DNA of 64,000 bases from Pseudomonas anguilliseptica. Its GTDB lineage: Bacteria > Pseudomonadota > Gammaproteobacteria > Pseudomonadales > Pseudomonadaceae. Location: positions 42,760-106,759 of the forward strand of contig NZ_JAEIOI010000007.1 in the NCBI RefSeq assembly GCF_021375795.1, given 5' to 3'. Under the pieces are notes generated by a model. That model saw nothing but the letters and a program-made list of their open reading frames with translations, was not told the DNA's origin and did not search any database. How positions within the stretch are numbered: position 1 is the stretch's first letter; the number at the start of each line of letters is the position of its first letter. The translations under genes were made by a program, and so were the position numbers. This document shows positions 44,242-52,354 of this stretch, piece after piece.

Positions 44242-44269
44242 TTGACACGTTAATGCAAATAATTATCAA
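44242..44269 (+). promoter_or_regulatory. Promoter of the haem-uptake operon with Fur box
   Basis: TTGACA (44242-44247), 16 bases, then TATCAA (44264-44269) make a sigma-70-like promoter for tonB-phu. A Fur box covers it: 44254-44268 read on the minus strand is TGATAATTATTTGCA, 12 of 14 matches to the 7-1-7 consensus. Fur bound here can also repress phuR, which starts about 80 bases away on the other strand. Confidence 0.7.
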
Positions 44270-44301
44270 ATAGATTCGTATTTGAATTGGTGCGTATCGG
44301 C

Positions 44302-44994
44302 ATGCTTCGTCTATTGCTCTCCCTGCTGCTGTCAGTGGCGCTGCATCTTGCGGGCTGGCAGCTGTTTGGCATGGCGCAACCTGTGTTGTTGAGTGCCGCT
44401 TACGCGACCGTGCAAGCACCGGAACCGTCTATCACGGCGGTGTTGTTGGCCCCTGCGGCGGTGACGCACAGCGCGCCGTCATTGCCTGTTGCGCCGCCCA
44501 AGGTCGCGTTACCGAGCAAGCCGGTGGCGGTGAAGACGTTCAGACCGGAGCTGGCGGTTCAGGCAAAACCTGCGCCGTTGCCGGCAGACGTGAAGCCAAC
44601 CGTCGTGCGCTCCGCACCTGTTGAGGTTGCCAGTGCACAGGCAGCTGTTTCTGCGCCGGCACAGGTCGAGTCAGCCAGGCCAGCCAGTGCAGCAGTCGCT
44701 GCGGAAGTGCTCAGTCGCAAGCCGAGTTTTCGTGAGCCACCGCGTCAACCGAGTTACCCATCCCAGGCGCGCCGTCGCAACCAGCAGGGAGTTGTTCTGC
44801 TGGAGGTGCGCCTGGATGCGCTGGGGCAGCAGCGCAGCCTCAATGTGCTGCGTTCCTCTGGCGTTGAGAGTCTTGACCGTGCGGCGTTGCAGGCTGTTGC
44901 CGCTTGGCGCTTCAACCCTGAAACCACAGATGGCCAGGCAGTTCCTAGCCGGGTCCATATCCCGATCCAGTTTGCCCTGACGGCGAGCCGGTGA
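44302..44994 (+). CDS. TonB-family energy transducer of the haem operon
   Basis: A 230-residue TonB protein: N-terminal membrane anchor (LRLLLSLLLSVALHLAGWQLFG, with the conserved His), a Pro/Ala/Val-rich periplasmic spacer (PVAPPKVALPSKPVAVK), and a C-terminal TonB domain starting YPSQARRRNQQGVVLLEVRL and ending AAWRFNPETTDGQAVPSRVHIPIQF. It carries proton-motive energy to outer-membrane receptors, here presumably PhuR. No exbB/exbD genes are adjacent. ATG at 44302 is used; upstream GTG/TTG codons are in frame. The spacer is shorter than that of housekeeping TonB. Confidence 0.85.
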   Translation: MLRLLLSLLLSVALHLAGWQLFGMAQPVLLSAAYATVQAPEPSITAVLLAPAAVTHSAPSLPVAPPKVALPSKPVAVKTFRPELAVQAKPAPLPADVKPTVVRSAPVEVASAQAAVSAPAQVESARPASAAVAAEVLSRKPSFREPPRQPSYPSQARRRNQQGVVLLEVRLDALGQQRSLNVLRSSGVESLDRAALQAVAAWRFNPETTDGQAVPSRVHIPIQFALTASR

Positions 44995-45014
44995 TTACCA
45001 GTGAGGAGTTTTTC

Positions 45015-46085
45015 ATGACTACACATGCCCAGCCCATTGCGGCTACCAATGATCTCTACCTGGCCTGGCAAGTTCTGCGTAATGAGCAGCCGCGTCTGCG
45101 CGCACGTGATGCCGCTGAGCGCCTGGCGGTCAGCGAGGCTGAGTTGGTCGCCAGCCGCCTGGGCATCGATACCCTGCGTCTGCGCCCGGAGTGGGCGCAG
45201 TTGCTGCCTGCATTGGGTGAGCTGGGTTATGTGATGGCCCTGACTCGCAACGAGCATTGCGTGCATGAACGCAAGGGCTACTACCGCGAGGTGACTGTTA
45301 CCGGTAATGGTCAGATGGGGCTGGTGGTGTCGGCGGATATCGACCTGCGCCTGTTCCTCGGCGGCTGGGCCAGTGTGTTTGCCATTGAAGAGCAAACCGG
45401 CAAGGGCACCCAGCGCAGCATTCAGGTGTTTGATCGCCAAGGTACAGCGGTACACAAGGTGTACCTCACCGAGGACAGCCAGCTACAGGCTTGGGAACCG
45501 TTGCTGGAGCGTTTTGCCGCCAGTGAACAGTGTGCCGAACTGGACTTGCAGCCCCTGCCGCAGGCGACTCCAGCCCAGGCCGATGCAGTGATTGATGCCA
45601 ATGCCTTGCGCGTGGGCTGGTCGACGCTGAAGGATACCCACCACTTCTTTGCCCTGCTGAAGAAGCACGGCACCACCCGCACCCAGGCGCTGCGTCTAGC
45701 GGGGCGTGAATGGGCCGAACCTCTGCCGGTGAGTGAGTTGCCGAAGCTGTTGGAGCAGGCTGGCGCACGGCAAGTGCCGATCATGGTGTTTGTCGGCAAC
45801 CGCCACTGCATTCAGATCCACTCCGGGCCGGTGAAAAACCTGCGCTGGATGGACACCTGGTTCAACGTATTGGACCCCGAGTTCAACCTGCACCTGAAAA
45901 CCCCTGGCGTGACCGAACTGTGGCGTGTGCGCAAGCCCAGCAGTGATGGCGTGATCACCAGCTGGGAGGCATTTGACGCTGACGGTGAGCTGGTGGTGCA
46001 GCTGTTCGGTGCGCGCAAACCGGGTGTTCCTGAGCGTGAAGACTGGCGTGCCCTGGCCGAGGAAGCCGTGGCTCTGCCGGTCTGA
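45015..46085 (+). CDS. phuS: Cytoplasmic haem-binding/trafficking protein PhuS (HemS family)
   Basis: A 356-residue HemS-family protein made of two related halves (about 30-185 and 205-350): NEHCVHERKGYYREVTVTG in the first and GNRHCIQIHSGPVKNLRWMDTWFNVLDPEFNLHL in the second. PhuS accepts haem from the inner-membrane transporter and passes it to haem oxygenase. Start fixed by GAGGAG (45003-45008). Second gene of the operon, 20 bases after tonB. A haem oxygenase gene is not in the window. Confidence 0.93.
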   Translation: MTTHAQPIAATNDLYLAWQVLRNEQPRLRARDAAERLAVSEAELVASRLGIDTLRLRPEWAQLLPALGELGYVMALTRNEHCVHERKGYYREVTVTGNGQMGLVVSADIDLRLFLGGWASVFAIEEQTGKGTQRSIQVFDRQGTAVHKVYLTEDSQLQAWEPLLERFAASEQCAELDLQPLPQATPAQADAVIDANALRVGWSTLKDTHHFFALLKKHGTTRTQALRLAGREWAEPLPVSELPKLLEQAGARQVPIMVFVGNRHCIQIHSGPVKNLRWMDTWFNVLDPEFNLHLKTPGVTELWRVRKPSSDGVITSWEAFDADGELVVQLFGARKPGVPEREDWRALAEEAVALPV

Positions 46086-46170
46086 GTCGGTTTATCCGTT
46101 TGTAGTTGCAGCGCCGCGTCACTGGCTTGGCCAGGGCCGGCGTTCATGTCTGTTTCCCTAGAGAATCCTC

Positions 46171-47070
46171 ATGAAGCGCTTTAGTTCTCTGCTCGCCCTG
46201 GGTGCGAGCCTGTTGTCCTGTTCCTGGCTGATGGCCGCCGAACCGTTGCCGCAACGCTGGATCAGCTCCGGCGGCTCGCTCAGCGAGTGGGTGGTGGTGT
46301 TGGGCGGTGAAAGCCGTCTGGTTGGGGTGGATAGCACCAGTCAGCACCCGCAATCGTTACGCACGTTGTCCAGTATCGGCTATCAGCGCCAGCTGGCGGC
46401 TGAAGGCATGCTGGCCCTGCGTCCGGATATCTTGATCGGCAGTGAAGAGATGGGGCCGCCGCCCGTGCTGGCGCAATTGCGTGGTGCTGGTGTACGGGTG
46501 GAAATGCTCTCGTCCAAGGCGGATCTGAACAGTTTACAGGCCAGTCTGCAGCGCATTGGCACGTTGTTGGGCGAGCCGCAACGCGCCGCTCAGGCCTTTG
46601 CGGCTTATCAGCAGCGCTTGCAGCAGCAGGCCGACTGGCTGGTGACCGCGCAGCGGCAACAGACGGCGCCGGGAGTACTGCTGTTGCTTGGTCATGCCGG
46701 CGGCAGCCCGATGGTCGGTGGCAAGCACACTTCGGCCGATTGGCTGATCGAGCGCGCTGGTGGGCGCAACCTGGCCAGTCACAGCGGTTTCAAGGCCCTC
46801 TCCACCGAAGCCCTGCTGGCGCTTGATCCCGAGGTGGTGATCATCGCCGACCGCAGCCTGTCCGGTGACGCCGCGCGTGAGGCATTGCTGCAGCAGAACC
46901 CGGCGCTGGCGGCGACTCGGGCAGCGCGTAACCAGCGTTTGCTGATGCTCGATCCGACGCTGCTGGTCGGGGGGCTTGGCCCGCGTTTGCCGGATGGGCT
47001 GGCGGCCTTGTCCGCAGCCTTTTATCCTGCCAGCCAACCTCTGGTCGCCGAAGCTAAGCCCACGCCATGA
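46171..47070 (+). CDS. phuT: Haem ABC transporter, periplasmic binding protein
   Basis: A 299-residue substrate-binding protein with a signal peptide (KRFSSLLALGASLLSCSWLMAA). It has the class III (BtuF/FhuD-like) fold pattern: WVVVLGGESRLVGVDSTSQHP, LRPDILIGSEEMGPP, and the second-lobe LLLLGHAGGSPMVGGKHTSADWLIERAGGRNLA. It binds haem in the periplasm and delivers it to PhuUV. Its stop overlaps phuU by four bases (ATGA). Confidence 0.93.
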   Translation: MKRFSSLLALGASLLSCSWLMAAEPLPQRWISSGGSLSEWVVVLGGESRLVGVDSTSQHPQSLRTLSSIGYQRQLAAEGMLALRPDILIGSEEMGPPPVLAQLRGAGVRVEMLSSKADLNSLQASLQRIGTLLGEPQRAAQAFAAYQQRLQQQADWLVTAQRQQTAPGVLLLLGHAGGSPMVGGKHTSADWLIERAGGRNLASHSGFKALSTEALLALDPEVVIIADRSLSGDAAREALLQQNPALAATRAARNQRLLMLDPTLLVGGLGPRLPDGLAALSAAFYPASQPLVAEAKPTP

Positions 47071-48104
47071 ATCCTGTTATTCGACCGCGCTCACTGTTTA
47101 TCGCACTGAGCCTGTTGCTGGCGCTCGCGCTCTGGTTATCCCTGGCACTGGGGCCGGTCAGTCTGCCGCTGCTCGACACCCTCAAGGCAGCACTACGCCT
47201 GCTTGGCTGGGCGCAAGCGGGTGACGAGTTGGTCCAGGCCGAGTTGATTCTCGGGCAGATTCGCCTGCCGCGAACCCTGCTGGGCTTGCTGGTCGGCGCG
47301 GTGCTGGCGCTATGCGGCGTGGCGATGCAGGGGTTGTTTCGTAACCCGCTGGCTGACCCGGGCCTGATCGGCGTATCCAGCGGCGCGGCGCTCGGCGCGT
47401 CGATTGCAATTGTCGGTGGCGCGGCACTGGGCGGCTTACCAGAAGCGTTCGCGCCTTATCTATTGTCGTTGTGTGCCTTTATCGGCGGCCTGGGGGTGAC
47501 GGCACTGGTTTATCGCCTGGGTCGGCGTGATGGTGAAACCCATGTGGCGACCATGCTGTTGGCCGGCATCGCCCTCACTGCATTGGCCGGTGCAGCCATC
47601 GGCCTGTTCACTTACCTGGCCGATGACGCCACCTTGCGCACCCTGACGTTCTGGAATCTGGGTAGCCTCAACGGTGCCAGTTATCCGCGGCTGTGGCCGC
47701 TGCTGCTGGTGACGGCTGCCGTGGCACTGTGGCTGCCGCGCCGGGCCAAGGCGTTGAATGCCTTGCTGCTGGGCGAGTCCGAGGCGCGTCACCTGGGCTT
47801 TGCGGTTGAACGGGTCAAGTTCGAGCTGGTGTTCTGCACTGCTCTCGGTGTCGGCGCGGCCGTGGCGGCGGCGGGGATGATCGGCTTTATCGGCCTGGTG
47901 GTGCCGCATCTGGTACGCCTGCTGGTGGGGCCGGATCATCGTGTGCTGTTGCCGGCGTCAGCGTTGGCGGGTGCCAGTCTGCTGCTGCTGGCGGATCTGG
48001 CCGCGCGGCTGGTGTTGGCGCCAGCGGAACTGCCGATCGGTATCGTCACGGCGCTGATTGGCGCGCCGTTCTTCCTTTATCTGTTGCTGCGGGGGCGTAC
48101 CTGA
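47067..48104 (+). CDS. phuU: Haem ABC transporter, permease
   Basis: A 345-residue FecCD-family permease with about ten membrane helices. Family motifs: LRLPRTLLGLLVGAVLALCGVAMQGLFRNPLADPGLIGVSSGAALGA near the N terminus, FWNLGSLNGASYPRLWPLL, and GFIGLVVPHLVRLLVGPDHRVLLPASALAGA with the coupling helix that contacts the ATPase. Overlaps phuT (ATGA) and phuV (TGATG), so the three are translated together. Confidence 0.95.
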   Translation: MNPVIRPRSLFIALSLLLALALWLSLALGPVSLPLLDTLKAALRLLGWAQAGDELVQAELILGQIRLPRTLLGLLVGAVLALCGVAMQGLFRNPLADPGLIGVSSGAALGASIAIVGGAALGGLPEAFAPYLLSLCAFIGGLGVTALVYRLGRRDGETHVATMLLAGIALTALAGAAIGLFTYLADDATLRTLTFWNLGSLNGASYPRLWPLLLVTAAVALWLPRRAKALNALLLGESEARHLGFAVERVKFELVFCTALGVGAAVAAAGMIGFIGLVVPHLVRLLVGPDHRVLLPASALAGASLLLLADLAARLVLAPAELPIGIVTALIGAPFFLYLLLRGRT

Positions 48105-48871
48105 TGCTGCGCGCGGAAAATCTGGCGGTACAGCGCGGCCCGTGCACGGTGTTGGCGGATATCAACCTTGAGCTGCGTCCGGGGGAAGTGCTCGGCGTGC
48201 TGGGCCCCAATGGTGCCGGCAAGAGCACCTTGCTCGGTGCTTTGTGTGGCGAGTTACAACCGAGCCACGGCGACGTGTGGCTGGATCAGCGGCGACTGCA
48301 GGACTGGCCCGGCAGCGAGCGTGCGCAACGCCTGGCGGTTTTGCCACAGACCTCGACGCTGAACTTCGCCTTTCGCGTGGAAGAAGTGGTCGGCATGGGC
48401 CGTTTACCCCACGCCAGTGGACGTGTGCGCGATGCGCAGATTATCAAGCTGGCGTTGGAAGCGGCCGATGCTTTGCACCTGGCCGGACGCAGTTATCTGG
48501 CGTTATCCGGCGGAGAGCGTCAGCGCGTGCACCTGGCGCGGGTGCTGGCACAGCTCTGGCCGGGCGGGGAAGGGCAGATGCTGCTGCTCGATGAGCCGAC
48601 CTCAATGCTTGACCCGCTGCATCAGCACACCACATTGCAGGCCACTCGAGCATTCGTCGAGCAGGGCGCAGCGGTGCTGGTGATTCTTCACGATCTCAAT
48701 CTGGCCGCGCGCTACTGCGACCGTTTGTTGCTGCTGGGGCGTGGTCGCCCTCATGCGCTCGGTAGCCCCGATGAAGTGCTGCGCGCCGAGCCGCTGCAGG
48801 CCGTGTTCGGGCTTGAGGTGCTGGTGCAGCAGCATCCAGAACGGGGTCATCCCTTAATTGTTGCTCGCTAG
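48104..48871 (+). CDS. phuV: Haem ABC transporter, ATP-binding protein
   Basis: A 255-residue ABC ATPase. Walker A GPNGAGKSTLLGAL, Q-loop LAVLPQTSTLNF, signature LSGGERQRVHLARVLAQL, Walker B MLLLDEPTSMLD and switch His in ILHDLNLAARYCD. It powers PhuU. Start overlaps the phuU stop by one base. Typical length and no unusual features. Confidence 0.95.
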   Translation: MLRAENLAVQRGPCTVLADINLELRPGEVLGVLGPNGAGKSTLLGALCGELQPSHGDVWLDQRRLQDWPGSERAQRLAVLPQTSTLNFAFRVEEVVGMGRLPHASGRVRDAQIIKLALEAADALHLAGRSYLALSGGERQRVHLARVLAQLWPGGEGQMLLLDEPTSMLDPLHQHTTLQATRAFVEQGAAVLVILHDLNLAARYCDRLLLLGRGRPHALGSPDEVLRAEPLQAVFGLEVLVQQHPERGHPLIVAR

Positions 48872-48881
48872 GGTTGTGTTT

Positions 48882-49763
48882 ATGCGTATTGCATTACTGC
48901 TTGTGGTGGCGCTGTTGAGCGCTTGCCAGGCCTCGCTACCGGCGTTACCCGCCTGGCAAAGCCCGGAAGGTTTGCAGCAGCCTGAGCTGGGGCAGATTGT
49001 CGAGTTGCGTACTGGCGCGCGGCTTACTCCGGCGCAGCTGCTGGAGCGTTTGGCCGCAGCACCCAAGGTGCTGGTTGGCGAGCGGCATGACAATCCCGAT
49101 CACCATGCGCTGCAGCTCTGGTTATTGCGCGCTCTGGCTGCGCAGCGGCCACAAGGCAGCCTGCTGCTGGAAATGCTGACGCCGGATCAGCAGGTCAAAG
49201 TCGATCAGGTACGCGCCGGCATTGCGGCCGGGCAGGCGCCGCAGGACATACTTGGAGCCTTGAGCTGGCAGCCGGGCTGGGCTTGGTCGTTGTACGGGCC
49301 GCTGGTACAGCATGCGCTGCGTCAGCCGTACCCGTTGTTGGCTGCCAACCTTGAGCGTCGTGAAGTCATGCAGATTTACGCCCAGGTGCCACAACTGCAA
49401 GGTCCGGCCTCCACGGCTGAGCCGGTGCGCGAGGCGTTGTTTGAGCAGATTCGCCAGTCGCATTGCAACCTGCTGCCGGACAGCCAGTTGCCTGCCATGC
49501 TTGCCGTGCAGCAACAGCGGGATCGGCGTATGGCCGAAGCATTGACGGCCGCCCCAGAGCCGAGTCTGCTGTTTGCTGGCGCCTTTCATGTGCGCCGTGA
49601 GCTAGGCGTGCCCTTGCATCTGCAGGATCTAGGCGCTGCTGAAGGCGTACAGGTGCTGATTCTGGCGGAGGTCGGTAGCCAGGTGGCAGCGCAATCGGCC
49701 GATTACGTTTGGTTCACCCCGGCGCAACCTGAGCAGGATCACTGCGCAAAACTGCGACCCTAG
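48882..49763 (+). CDS. phuW: ChaN-family haem-binding lipoprotein PhuW
   Basis: A 293-residue lipoprotein: signal with lipobox LLSAC (Cys about 15), then the ChaN domain with VLVGERHDNPDHHALQLWLLRAL, SLLLEMLTPDQQ and FAGAFHVRRELGVPLHL. ChaN proteins bind haem as dimers at the membrane. It is the last gene of the phu operon, 10 bases after phuV with AGGG as ribosome site (ATG 48882), as in P. aeruginosa. Confidence 0.88.
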   Translation: MRIALLLVVALLSACQASLPALPAWQSPEGLQQPELGQIVELRTGARLTPAQLLERLAAAPKVLVGERHDNPDHHALQLWLLRALAAQRPQGSLLLEMLTPDQQVKVDQVRAGIAAGQAPQDILGALSWQPGWAWSLYGPLVQHALRQPYPLLAANLERREVMQIYAQVPQLQGPASTAEPVREALFEQIRQSHCNLLPDSQLPAMLAVQQQRDRRMAEALTAAPEPSLLFAGAFHVRRELGVPLHLQDLGAAEGVQVLILAEVGSQVAAQSADYVWFTPAQPEQDHCAKLRP

Positions 49764-49817
49764 CCCGACTTGCCTGCGGCTGAGCAGGTAGTCTGCGGTT
49801 TTTACCGGAGACCGCCG

Positions 49818-50225
49818 ATGCCAGCCGCTGCCCACGCCCTGATTACTCGTTATTTCAACACCCTCAACGAGCGCGATAGCCGCGCCTGCCTGGCTCTGCT
49901 CACGGATGATGTGCTGCTGGATATTAACCAGGGGGCGCGCGAGCAAGGCGTACAAGCTTTCGCCGATTATCTGGCGCGTACCCAGCGCTGCTACCGCGAA
50001 AGCATCGATAACCTGCAGATCCTCACCGAGCCAAGTGGGCAGCGCGCCGCCTGCGAGTTCACCCTGAGCGGTGAATACCTGAGTACTGATGATGGTATGC
50101 CGGACGCCTGTGGCCAGAGCTATCAGCTGACGGCAGCAAGTTTCTTCGAGATTCGTGACAGCAAGATCTGTCGGGTAAGCCAGCACTTCAATCTGCCGGA
50201 ATGGTTGGCGCAGGTCGATTACTAA
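49818..50225 (+). CDS. NTF2-like, ketosteroid isomerase-related protein
   Basis: A 135-residue protein of the SnoaL/NTF2-like superfamily, in the subgroup named ketosteroid isomerase-related. It begins with a helix (ALITRYFNTLNERDSRACLALLTDDVLLDINQG), followed by the curved sheet (YRESIDNLQILTEPSGQRAACEFTLSGEYLST and YQLTAASFFEIRDSKICRVSQHF). ATG at 49818 has GGAG upstream. It lies 54 bases after phuW and may be read with it. Ligand and role unknown. Confidence 0.85.
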   Translation: MPAAAHALITRYFNTLNERDSRACLALLTDDVLLDINQGAREQGVQAFADYLARTQRCYRESIDNLQILTEPSGQRAACEFTLSGEYLSTDDGMPDACGQSYQLTAASFFEIRDSKICRVSQHFNLPEWLAQVDY

Positions 50226-50253
50226 AGGTTGCTGAGCGTACTTTTCGACAGGC

Positions 50254-50367
50254 AAAAAAAGACCCGGCAAAAGCCGGGTCAATAACCGTGATTAGCCTGA
50301 TGAGGAGATAATCTGAAGAGGCCGACTGAAGGTCTCTTAAGCTTATCGGCTGATCTCGCGACCAGTT
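50254..50367 (-). ncRNA. prrF: PrrF iron-responsive small RNA (single copy)
   Basis: On the minus strand the RNA starts AACTGGTCGCGAGATCAGCC, includes the PrrF core (GGCCTCTTCAGATTATCTCC then CTCATCAGGCTAATCACGG) and ends in a perfect terminator, GACCCGGC-TTTT-GCCGGGTC followed by seven T. Length about 114 bases. It lies between phuW and cbpA, where P. aeruginosa has prrF1-prrF2 in tandem; here there is one copy. PrrF RNAs are made when iron is short and repress mRNAs of iron-rich proteins. Confidence 0.93.
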
Positions 50368-50369
50368 GA

Positions 50370-50401
50370 GATAATAATAACAATTCTCATTTTCAAGTCA
50401 A
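50370..50401 (-). promoter_or_regulatory. PrrF promoter with overlapping Fur box
   Basis: On the minus strand TTGACT (50401-50396), 16 bases, TATTAT (50379-50374), and a start seven bases on at 50367. A Fur box, GATAATAATAACAATTCTC on the plus strand at 50370-50388, matches the 19-base consensus at 15 positions and covers the -10 element, so iron-loaded Fur would block transcription. Confidence 0.85.
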
Positions 50402-50455
50402 CACGTCAGGCAAAACTTTTTACTGCACCTGCGGAATCTGTGACGCCGTAAACAA

Positions 50456-50480
50456 CAAACCCGGCGCCAGGCCGGGTTTG
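50456..50480 (-). terminator. Rho-independent terminator of cbpA
   Basis: CAAACCCGGC and GCCGGGTTTG pair perfectly around a five-base loop, 19 bases beyond the cbpA stop, with a T-rich (interrupted by G) tail on the minus strand. It separates cbpA from prrF. Confidence 0.75.
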
Positions 50481-50498
50481 TTTGCTTGCACCTTGTAA

Positions 50499-51299
50499 TC
50501 AGGCGTCTGCAGCGGGCAGGCGTAGCTGGGTGACTTCCTTGTTGAGGAGGTCGATGCGCTTGGCCATGCTCTCGATCAGGCTGTGGGCAATTCGTGGGTT
50601 GCTCTGCATCAGGCTGAGGAATTGCTCTTTAGGGATGACCATCACGGTGCACGGCTCGCTAGCCAGTACAGTGGCGCTGCGCTTCTCGCGAGTGAACACG
50701 GCCATGGCGCCGAAGATTTCATCTTTTTGTACATCGCCGACCTTGTGCCCATCGACGTACGCTTCGGCGTGGCCTTCGATAATGATAAAGACGTTATCGG
50801 CGACATCGCCCTGATGAATCAGCTCTTCACCGGCGGCAAAGTGCTGGAAGCCGGTGGACGGACGAATTTCAGGCTGTTTCAGGCGTGCGAGTGCGTCAGA
50901 CAGCAGAGCGGTATGGCCAATCAGGTACTGAATGAACAGCTCCTGGCGCTGCTCGCTGGCGTAGATATGTTTGAACACATCACTGCGCGAGTAGGGGATC
51001 AGACTCAGTTGTTCTTCGCTGCTATAGCGGCAGCTCGGCATGTCCAGCCCTTGGCGCAGGCCAACCAAATCACCTTCCTGCAGGTAGAACAGCGGACGCT
51101 CGTCAACCACGGCGTGCAGCAGGCCGTTTTCAATGATGAACAGTTGATTGCCCGGCAGAATCTTGGCCAGATCATCCGCCCGCTCCAGTTGCAATGAAGA
51201 ACCCGCAGGCGCAAGGCCTTCGAGCAATTGGGTGGGGATGCTTTGTAGTCGGTTGATCAGCTGATCGGCGTAAGCCGGTTGCTCCCCGAGTAAATACAT
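50499..51299 (-). CDS. cbpA: Cyclic-nucleotide-binding protein CbpA-like
   Basis: A 266-residue protein with two cyclic-nucleotide-binding-like barrels and no DNA-binding domain. The C-terminal barrel (about 145-250) is clearest: FAAGEELIHQGDVADNVFIIIEGHAEAYVDG, KDEIFGAMAVFTREKRSATVLASEPCTVMVIP, where the GAMAVF..RSATV phosphate cassette fits cAMP binding. The N-terminal half (GLAPAGSSLQL...GNQLFIIENGLLHAVVD) is degenerate. By position beside prrF/phu it is the counterpart of P. aeruginosa CbpA, a cAMP-binding protein of the Vfr regulon. Monocistronic. Confidence 0.85.
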   Translation of the reverse strand: MYLLGEQPAYADQLINRLQSIPTQLLEGLAPAGSSLQLERADDLAKILPGNQLFIIENGLLHAVVDERPLFYLQEGDLVGLRQGLDMPSCRYSSEEQLSLIPYSRSDVFKHIYASEQRQELFIQYLIGHTALLSDALARLKQPEIRPSTGFQHFAAGEELIHQGDVADNVFIIIEGHAEAYVDGHKVGDVQKDEIFGAMAVFTREKRSATVLASEPCTVMVIPKEQFLSLMQSNPRIAHSLIESMAKRIDLLNKEVTQLRLPAADA

Positions 51300-51405
51300 G
51301 AGCGAATTTCCTTGAACTGGCTGGGCATACTAAACCGCACGAACGTCCCTAAAACAATAGTTGCCAGCGGGCTTCAGGTAAATCAAAAGGCAGAGAGGTT
51401 GTGAG

Positions 51406-51678
51406 CTAGCTCTTGTTGTGGTGTGAACTTTCGTCGAGTTGGCCGTTCAGTTCGGCCTTGTGCCCCGGCGGCAGGTCGTTCCAGTGCACATCCAGCAAGG
51501 CGCCTTCAATGGCATACAACAGCACTTTGGAGGCCCTGAAGCCACGGGCGCGCACTGCTCGGTAGGCGCTGACCGCACCCAGTCGGCGCAGGTCGTTCGC
51601 ACTGTGGATGCCTACTGCGTGTAACCACTGGGCCGAGGTTTTTCCGAGGTTCTTCAGGTGCTGCAGTTCATCGTTCAT
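51406..51678 (-). CDS. TfoX C-terminal domain protein
   Basis: A 90-residue protein consisting of the TfoX/Sxy C-terminal domain alone: LKNLGKTSAQWLHAVGIHSANDLRRLGAVSAYRAVRARG, a helix-hairpin-helix-like fold, then ALEGALLDVHW-like IEGALLDVHWNDLPPGHKAELN. Full TfoX proteins (competence regulators) have an added N-terminal domain, absent here. It may bind DNA or another protein; role unknown. Stand-alone gene; the 246 bases upstream (51679-51924) have no feature I can name. Confidence 0.85.
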   Translation of the reverse strand: MNDELQHLKNLGKTSAQWLHAVGIHSANDLRRLGAVSAYRAVRARGFRASKVLLYAIEGALLDVHWNDLPPGHKAELNGQLDESSHHNKS

Positions 51679-51924
51679 CAGGCCTCCTTGCGCTGCTTGG
51701 CAGTCGTGCGGATGGAGTCAGTATGGCGTTCCTTAGAGAAAGTGTAGCGGCCACTGGATAAAGCGTGGCGGTTTGGCATCACCTTGGAGCTGGGGCCGTT
51801 CAGGCTCCAATTGTTGCAACGGGTCATGGCCGTTTTGCTGCTCGCAACGTGGTCTCGCAGACCTCGTGCGCGACAATCGGTGATGCTGGCCGCGTACCGA
51901 GCACTTGGCTGATGGGTTGGCTGC

Positions 51925-52269
51925 TCAACGAGTGTTGTAACGCAGGCGCGTGCCGAAATTCACTGACATGAGAATCTCGTCCGCCGTCAGCTCGACCGGG
52001 AAGTAAGCCCCGGATATCTGGGCATGGGCCAGGCTGGCGCCTTCGAGTTTGGCGTTACGCAGATCCAGGCCGCGCAGGTCGGTACCGCGGAAGTAGGCGT
52101 TGGTGAAATTGATCCCCTGGGCGTCCAGGGCCCGCAGGTCGAGCCCGCGAAAGTCGCCATCGCTCAGGTCGACGATGGCGTCCTTGGGTTTCTGCGCGTT
52201 GAAGGCCGAAATCTTTTCGTTGTGGATCAGGGCATACAACGGGTTGTCCAGTTGTCTGGGCTGACTCAT
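51925..52269 (-). CDS. Pentapeptide repeat protein
   Basis: A 114-residue protein with about eight consecutive pentapeptide repeats of the A(D/N)LXX type in residues 35-88: DLSDGDFRGLDLRALDAQG, INFTNAYFRGTDLRGLDL, RNAKLEGASLAHAQISGAYF. These stack into a right-handed four-sided helix. An unmatched head (QLDNPLYALIHNEKISAFN) and tail flank it. It is too short to be a Qnr-type gyrase protector (about 215 residues). Role unknown; single gene with CGGAG-like site upstream not evident. Confidence 0.85.
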   Translation of the reverse strand: MSQPRQLDNPLYALIHNEKISAFNAQKPKDAIVDLSDGDFRGLDLRALDAQGINFTNAYFRGTDLRGLDLRNAKLEGASLAHAQISGAYFPVELTADEILMSVNFGTRLRYNTR

Positions 52270-52354
52270 GGGGCATCTCCATATGAGGGTTTTCCTCAGT
52301 ATAGAGGCCGCGGCGCGCTCTGCTCGCGCCGCGGGTGGGTTTCCCCTGCGAGGT

